Position numbers and translations under genes: made by a program. 64,000 nt of DNA from Kryptolebias marmoratus (Eukaryota > Chordata > Actinopteri > Cyprinodontiformes > Rivulidae), in contig NC_051446.1 of the NCBI RefSeq assembly GCF_001649575.2, forward strand, positions 21,645,632 to 21,709,631. The letters are read 5' to 3'. Below the pieces are notes generated by a model. It was not told where the DNA came from and made no database searches. It saw only the letters and a list, made by a program, of their open reading frames with translations. Within the stretch, counting starts at the first letter, position 1. Each line of letters opens with the position of its first letter. Positions 57,801-64,000 of the stretch are shown here, one piece after another.

Positions 57801-60227
57801 GTTAAAACTGAACTAAACAACAATCAGAAATCTAACAATCTAACAATATCTAAAATATGAGCTAAGATAAACTAAACTAAACTAAATGTACAGGAAAGGG
57901 CACAAATATTGACGTGTCGTGGCAGTGCTTTGCGTGATTTAGTTTGCTCCCACTGTAAAAAGCATGCATGTTAGATTAACTAGAGATTAATTGAGTTTAG
58001 GAGTAAATGTCTGAGTCTCAGCCTTTCTAGAGTTTACCTCACTTCTTGCTCTATGACCTGTAACATCTGATGAAGGTTCGAGCCCCAGCTGATGGCATCC
58101 CAACTGCTCTGCACAATGAAGACAGCTTTTATTTAAAGATCTAATGACTCTGAATGAATCACTATATTTGGGATTGCTCTAATACACAATGAAGTTGTAT
58201 ATTCTGCATGTAAAGGAAGAAGAAATACTTTATTATGCAATATGTTGTACCGTTTGTTTTTCACTTGGTTTAATGTCTTCAGTGTGTTTGCTGTCATTTG
58301 TTACCTCACAGGACAGAGCAAGACAAAGCGTCTCCGAGTCCTTATTTCAACATTAGAAGCTACGGGTGGGTTGAATTCAGAAATGATCAAGTGGTGATCA
58401 GCTCATGCAAGATGCGTGTTTACAAATTCCCGTTTGACGTTCAGAGCTGCAACATCTCTTTCAAATCAATCATGCACTCCGGTGAGCCCTGAAAAGGTTC
58501 TTTTTACTTCACTTATTCATGGGTAACATGCTATCAGACATACAACATGTACATTTATTCCCTGTTGACCTGCTCAGAAAACTCACAGTTGTCTTTGTTT
58601 TCCCTCTCAGATGAGGAAATAAAGTTATTCTACCATAAGAACAACACAGAGATCACGGAGCGGTCTCGTGAATCGATACAGACGCAGTACGAGTGGGTAT
58701 TTGTCAACATGACAGTCACGAGCAAAACTGTCAAACATTTTGGCTTCAACCAGACGATGATTGTTTATACTGTGAGTATTTATGGTCTCTTTCATGAGTG
58801 GGAAATGTTGAAATGTTCTTTCTTGTTTCTGGTGTATTTTAAGGGCAGCATTTTAGCACCACATACAGGCCTGACATAGTTACTACAACGTTTGGATCAC
58901 TTCCTGTGTTTCAGTGTAGATGAAAATGTTTCTAGAACCAGTGCCATGTTTATTTAGAAAGGACAGCGTTCCTGTGTGGATGAGGTCTAAAACTCCCAAT
59001 AACCAGAACAGATGAGAGGTGAAACATCTTGAAGAAACAAGAAAATAAGTCCACTCTTGCTTTTTATTTAACCACTTAGGACATACACAGTGATGCAACA
59101 ATACAGGGGTCCTAAACTGAAAACAGAAGCAGAAAGTAAAAAGTAAAAGTGCCGAGTACTCCTCCACGTTGTTATGTGAAGAAAAAATTGTTTCAAATGC
59201 AAAGTAGATAATCTGAGAAATAATTTTGCAGATAAACATGCAGAGAAGGTCTGTCCTCTACATTGCAAACTTCTTGCTGCCCATCCTTTTCTTCCTGTGT
59301 CTGGACTTTGCCTCCCTCCTGATGTCAGACACTGGCGGTGACAAGATTGGCTTCAAAATCACCGTACTGCTTGCAGTCACAGTGATGCAGCTTATTCTCA
59401 ACGACATCCTTCCCAGTTCGTCGGACAAGATTCCACTAATTGGTAAACTTCTGCTTTCGTTACCCACGATTCACGGGCAGGAAACGCACATGCTAAATCA
59501 GCACTCTGAATTTGCTTGCTCCCTTTAGCGGTTTACTGCATCGGGATTTTTGGTCTCATGCTGCTCAGCCTCTTGGAGACGATTCTGGTGATGCATCTAA
59601 TTGATAAAGATGCATCCCAGGACAATGAGCCAACCAAGAACCAAAGCCTGAATGAGGGAAACGAGAGCAACCAGAACAACTCCCGCAGGTGTTTTCTGGG
59701 TGAGACTGTTTACAATTTCTACAAACCCTGAAACTCAATTCCCATTTTTCATCAATCCGTTTTGCTAATTTAATATTAACCACACTTAGTCTTGATTGAA
59801 ATACTCATACACTGATGGGTTTTAATGTTTCAGGGACAATGAAACAAAGTGGATGTGCATCTGTCAATAATAAGTCAGCTGATGGAACCCCCTCAGAGGT
59901 GAGAAGTGTGTTACGCTTTAAACGCAGCAGTTTGCAGTGTCGCTTTTTTTCATGAGAATGACTCTAACCTGTTTTCTAAAATGACATCTGCAGGTTCCCA
60001 ACAGCCAATGCACTGAGGTGTCTCTTACCTTAGAAAAGCTTTCAGACGAGCTTGGGGAGATTAGGGAAACACTCGCTCTTCTCAGCTGTGGAAAGGAGGA
60101 TCAGAAACCCAGCTACTGGACCGGAGTGGCTCAGAAAATCAACAAGGCTTTTGCAATTTTCTATGTCATAACAGCCACTCTGTTTTTATTGACCATCTTT
60201 ACAATGTGGTATTTTGCAGATGAATAG
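54826..60227 (+). CDS. Receptor gene D: 5-HT3-like Cys-loop channel subunit with acidic N-terminal extension
   Basis: Thirteen exons: 54826-54865, 55798-55872, 55983-56051, 56333-56404, 56831-56994, 57172-57216, 57358-57467, 58312-58481, 58611-58771, 59232-59442, 59529-59699, 59834-59898, 59994-60227; in frame, 528 residues. The start at 54826 is preferred to the in-frame ATG at 54805: upstream sequence aligns with gene E, where that ATG is TTG, and exon 1 is then 40 nt as in A, B and E. After the signal peptide (MRFAGLCFLLLLT), exons 2-4 encode about 75 very acidic residues with one Arg and no Lys. The receptor domain starts near C95. Cys-loop C224-C238 with FPFD; the loop-B Trp position is Ile245. 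M2 is GDKIGFKITVLL with Asp339 at -1' and L349 at 9'. M4 precedes the end YFADE. The extra N-terminal exons are the main oddity. Confidence 0.9.
56475..56774 (+). mobile_element. Palindromic MITE in intron 4 of gene D
   Basis: Terminal inverted repeats of about 55 bp: CAACACTTTATTTGAAGGGG at the left, and its near-complement CTTCAAATAAAGTGTTAC at the right. The arms continue through ATCAAACTTTAAAAAGTTA and TAACTTTTTAAAGTTTGATA. No coding capacity; the target duplication is unclear (possibly TA). Confidence 0.8.
57540..57900 (+). repeat. Interspersed repeat with TTTATTTATATAGCAC core
   Basis: A GAAGT tandem (GAAGTGAAGTGAAGTGAA) leads into TTTATTTATATAGCACTTTT and an AAATGCTTTACA block, a very common teleost repeat signature. 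An A-rich, degenerate tail with CTAAAC units follows. In intron 7 of gene D. Confidence 0.6.
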
Positions 60228-62410
60228 GAAATGAAGAGTTTAAATCTTTTCATTTATACAACAAATAACTCATCTAGGATCAGTCATGATTTGTTATCCT
60301 CACTGGTGTTGCATGTCAAGCTGGTGTTAATCATCACAAAATATATGCTGTTTATTATTGAATTACAGTTTTATATATACAATTTTTTTATTTTGCTTTT
60401 GATAAATGAAAGGAACCAAGTATTTAACACCATGTTACAGAAAAGCTTGGCTCAGAGAACAACTTGCATGTTCTTGCAGCAAAGCATGTCACTTTTTCAT
60501 GTCAATTTAATCCTAAATGTTGAGGCTTGCTGGATAAGGCTAGTTTTTTCTACAGAAATGTGGTGTTTGAATAAAAATAGACCCCCATTATGACATTGTA
60601 AACTTTCTAGTTCACTGGAAATGTAACTCTTTCAATTGTTAAAACAACTGTGGGGATATATTTAAGTGGCTGTTTTTCCGGCTATTTCACATTTCCATGT
60701 AATATACTTCATGTATTCTTCTGAACAAATAAATGTCCTGATAGCTTCTATGGAAACTATTTACTGTGCTTTCAAATAAACAGTTCAGACAAGTGTTTTC
60801 TTCTTTGATTCCACATCTTTGTGGGTGTTTTATGAAAAAAATACATAAAAGATAAAAGTCTGAGTGTCTTTACAACTCCGGAGAGATTTTAATTAAACAG
60901 TTTTTTCTTAATTAATTTTATGGTGGCTAAAAACGTTTGGACTAAAACAGCTCATGTTTTATTAACCAGATTAGTGAGGTCAGAACCAGACTGAAGATGC
61001 TTGATTTTATAAAGGGGGATAAAAAACACAGTAATTGTTAAATCTTTTATTTAAATACTGAAATCAAAACCTTTCATTACAACTGTCAGTTCACCAATCA
61101 TATATAGAGCACTGATGTATTCAAGAACGTGTATTTTTGTTAAAGACAGATTTATATCGTCCACAGCCTTTTATGTCAGAATTAAAGCTAAAATCAGATC
61201 AAGATGAGATACAGCTAAAAAAAACCACTTAATTGTAACCTTTATGGTCAACTTTTGAGAATAATGTTGTGCATCATTACCCAGAATATCACAGGAACTC
61301 GTACAATCTCTAAGTGTTCAGACTGTGTGTTGTGAAGGATCCTCAGGCACTACCACAGCAAATCTGTGCTCAATATCTATAAAATAGACTTTTTTACTTT
61401 CCTATTTTGTTATGTTGATTAGCTGTGGTAGCCATCTTGAATTGGGTTTGCTCCAAAAGTTAACCAGTTGTAGATCTACGTCCAGTAAATACTTTCTAAG
61501 AATTTCGATAAAATCTGTCCATTTGATCACGAGATGTTTTGCTAACAGACAGGAATGACTTCAGCAGTTAATGCCAAAGTTTTAAAATATATATTGAGGA
61601 TCACTCTCAGCTACTACTACACCAAATTTTAGCTGAATATCTGTAAAAATTGACTGAATTATAAGCATTACACATAATGTTATTTTTAAGATTTGACCCA
61701 AATGGCTTTAACATAACATGTTTAACATAAGATGATTTTTATTTAAAACAGGCAGCATGTGTGATGTATTCCCTCAAGAAATGCCAGTGAATTTAATTAT
61801 TATTGTAGTGAAGAGTTAATGGTAAACTTTTAACTAAAAATTGCAGAATGAACCATTTTCTTGGTCCTAACAACTCCTGCAGGAGCACAGATCACCTCCA
61901 ACTTTCATTAATCACCTCTTTCAACTTCCTTTAGTCCTTCAAAATAAGAGTCTCAAACATGTACATTGAATATTGACCTCAGAATACCTTAAAAAACATC
62001 TGAAGCTAAAAAAAAAGACTTATTATTATTGTTATTCTCCAGTAAAGTTCATACTGCAGCCTAAAGCTCAAAAATGTTTGAGAATTTATTTATTGCTGTG
62101 TACAATGTGCTAAAAGAGTTTTATTATTAAATACTTTGTGGACTTTATTCTCTAAAACAACATTAAAACCCTTCCTCTTTAATATTTCTTTTCTTCTGAG
62201 AGGCCCGACGATGCTGTTGTGGAGCGCTGCACATTAATAACCACAGAAGAAATGAGAGATAAAATCTTTTTCTTGAGAAAGTCACATTAAACTATTCAAA
62301 TCTGAGTGCTGAGGGTGTCGAACGTCTCCTGACGGTGGTATTAATGCAGCGGAAAACAGAACCTTCTTCAGACGGATCAGAGGGCAGAGAGGCTTGCTCA
62401 CCTCTCAGAC
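60228..62410 (+). other. Gene D 3' UTR and intergenic region before gene E
   Basis: AATAAA at 60570-60575 and 60728-60733 are candidate poly(A) signals of gene D. No coding frame. A reverse-oriented copy of the unclassified repeat lies at about 61310-61690. The 100 bp before gene E resemble the upstream of gene D (shared GATCAGAG and TGCTCAC blocks). Confidence 0.5.
61310..61690 (-). repeat. Unclassified interspersed repeat, copy downstream of gene D
   Basis: Reverse-oriented: GCCATCTTGAATTGGGTTTG and GAGATGTTTTGCTAACAGAC, followed by a second partial unit (CAAATTTTAGCTGAATATCT). Same family as the rnf157 intronic copies. Confidence 0.65.
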
Positions 62411-63538
62411 ATGATTCTTACCTTCATCTGCTTCCTCCTCCTCCTCACAGGTAAGCTGGGATCGTGGGGTTGAAAGTTTGTGTTGTTTGACTTCACATTA
62501 TTTTCTCCAATAGATCTTTGAACCGATATGTGGATAATAAAGAGTCTCATGAATTCTGAAAGTAGCAGCAGGTCCTGGTGAAGCAGGAACAGCATTTTTA
62601 GAGATTTTTTCTCTGTATATTGATTACAGATCAACAGGATGTTTATCAGGAACACTGTAAGCAGATTTTTGGGTCTTGTTCACCAAATACAAACTAATTT
62701 ATTGGTTTCACATTTGCCTAGAAAACATATTTCTGTAGTATAATGTGGAACATGTCATTAATGCTGTAAGGTAGTTATAAAATATCTAACTTAAATAAAT
62801 AGACTCTTTATAACAAATTAGGCCACTGGGAGCAGTTTTTTTGTGTTTCAGCAAGAATGCATTAATCCTAAGTGTTTTTTCTCTACATTAAGCAAGGTAT
62901 AATATTAGTTAATATTAATAAAACTGAGCTTGGATGAACTTGCATGTTATTCCAAAGAAGCAAGTTTATAAAATTCCACTGAAATCTGTTTTTTTTTGTG
63001 GGTTTCTTTCTGTTTTCAAACTCCTTTTGGGGTGTAGCCAACATGCAGAATTACTGACATGCATTTCACGACCTGGTGCTCAGTTTTATTAATATTAATC
63101 ACAAGTTTTCCTCAATCTTTCTAGCTATAAGCCAAATATTAGAAAAGCCTTTGTTTGGAAGTGTTGAATTAAAAAAGAAAACAGAGCCAAAAAAATGTTG
63201 AACATTGATCTAATTTAAAAGTATCCTCACTGCAGAATTTGGGATTGCAATCAATTTCAATTACAAAGAGGATTTTATGTGAAGTTAAATAAAGAAACAG
63301 TAGAACAGGTGAGGCAGTGGTGCTGATTTGTTTCACAAAATTAAATTAAGCAATAAATATTGTCGTCACTTCTCATCCAGAATAGAAGTTTGAACACAAA
63401 CAGATGCATTGAGTGTATATTTGAAGGAATAGAGATTCATAAACATCAATGTTTTTGCTTTAATGTCAGGTGGAAAAACCTCCAGTTCAGAGTCACATGA
63501 TGATCAGACCTCCAGTGAGAGCTTTTCAGAAATGCCAG
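62411..63538 (+). CDS. Receptor gene E: 5' end of a fifth Cys-loop receptor gene (partial, cut by window)
   Basis: Two exons are visible: 62411-62450 (MILTFICFLLLLT, 40 nt, phase 1, as in A, B and D) and 63470-63538 (69 nt, phase 1 to phase 1). The second encodes a Ser-rich acidic peptide, GGKTSSSESHDD then QTSSESFSEMP, parallel to exon 2 of gene D (GGSTSELQQQTDD to SFEEMP). The signal peptide, phases, exon sizes and position make this the next array member with a D-type N-terminal extension. The receptor domain would lie beyond the window; only its head can be claimed. Confidence 0.75.
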
Positions 63539-64000
63539 GTACAAACCAAAAGAACGTTATATTTCTGTTATAACCTGCAACACAAAATGGAGACTGAACA
63601 CACTGGTAGTTATTTAATTTTATTTTTTGGTTAAAACAGCACTTTGTGGTTAAAAACAAAAAAACAAACAAATAGAAGTGATGTTGATGTGGAGCCAGAT
63701 AATGTTGGATTAGGGAAGGAGATGGTTTCATTAAACACATTTAAAAGTATATTTTTGGTCATGTTTCGATGCATCTTATTATAATGAATATTTTAATGGT
63801 TTATTTTACTTAAAGATTACTTGTTATTGTTGATAAAGTTGTTTTATTAGGTGTTTTATCTGACATGAATAGATGTTCTTCAGTCAGGTAAAGACGCACC
63901 CTATTTTTAAGAAGACATTTTATGTTTTACATTATTATGTTTACTGTTATTGTTGTCAAATTTTGTTTTGTGAAACTATGTTCTATTACCAGTTTTAGCC

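Noticed and set aside
27689..60227. Calling the receptors HTR3A orthologues
   Set aside because: Loop-B tryptophan missing, extra cysteine pair present and the genomic neighbourhood is that of RNF157; 5-HT3-like is the safe level.
1..64000. CRISPR arrays, tRNA, rRNA or phage genes
   Set aside because: None seen; repeats are microsatellites and transposon fragments.

Overview
This 64 kb window is vertebrate nuclear DNA, almost certainly from a ray-finned (teleost) fish. The genes are split by GT-AG introns, the protein families are vertebrate, and the repeats are teleost types: hAT-like palindromic MITEs, LINE reverse-transcriptase fragments and long CA/TA microsatellites. I see no bacterial-type operon, CRISPR array or rRNA/tRNA gene.

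Layout. (1) Positions 1-3236, minus strand: srsf2, the SR splicing factor SC35, with a single RRM exon, an RS-domain exon and a long 3' UTR running to the window edge. (2) Positions 3237-4330: a CpG-rich divergent promoter with two CCAAT boxes facing srsf2. (3) Positions 4331-24842, plus strand: rnf157, a RING E3 ubiquitin ligase and the paralogue of MGRN1. I resolved 19 constitutive or likely constitutive exons, one possible cassette exon, and two alternative C-terminal exons. Its 3' UTR runs to about 26.6 kb. (4) Positions 27.7-64 kb, plus strand: a tandem array of pentameric Cys-loop (5-HT3-like) ligand-gated channel genes. Four are complete: A 27689-32815, B 35233-42847, C 44630-50467 and D 54826-60227. 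A fifth, E, starts at 62411 and is cut by the window end. For A-D every exon junction could be placed with conserved phases, giving predicted proteins of 448, 448, 468 and 528 residues.

The array is the most interesting part. All four complete genes keep the Cys-loop, the pore-lining M2 with a cation-type acidic residue at -1', and the four membrane segments. None has the loop-B tryptophan that 5-HT3A uses to hold serotonin, so their ligand is open. All four have an extra cysteine pair that could form a second extracellular disulfide. Genes D and E add a strongly acidic N-terminal extension built from short phase-1 exons that end in the same Met-Pro pattern. A and B share blocks of 100% identity, including an intron, while their ligand-binding exons differ; this points to gene conversion. 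From memory of the human map, ZACN (zinc-activated Cys-loop channel) lies close to RNF157 on 17q25, so this array may be the fish expansion of the ZACN locus rather than true HTR3A orthologues. That is inference and needs a tree.

Mobile elements include a 214-bp hAT-type MITE with an 8-bp target duplication nested inside a LINE remnant (about 33.6-34.4 kb), a second LINE remnant inside gene B, a large inverted repeat in an rnf157 intron, a palindromic MITE in gene D, and a recurring unclassified repeat seen at several places in rnf157 introns and after gene D.
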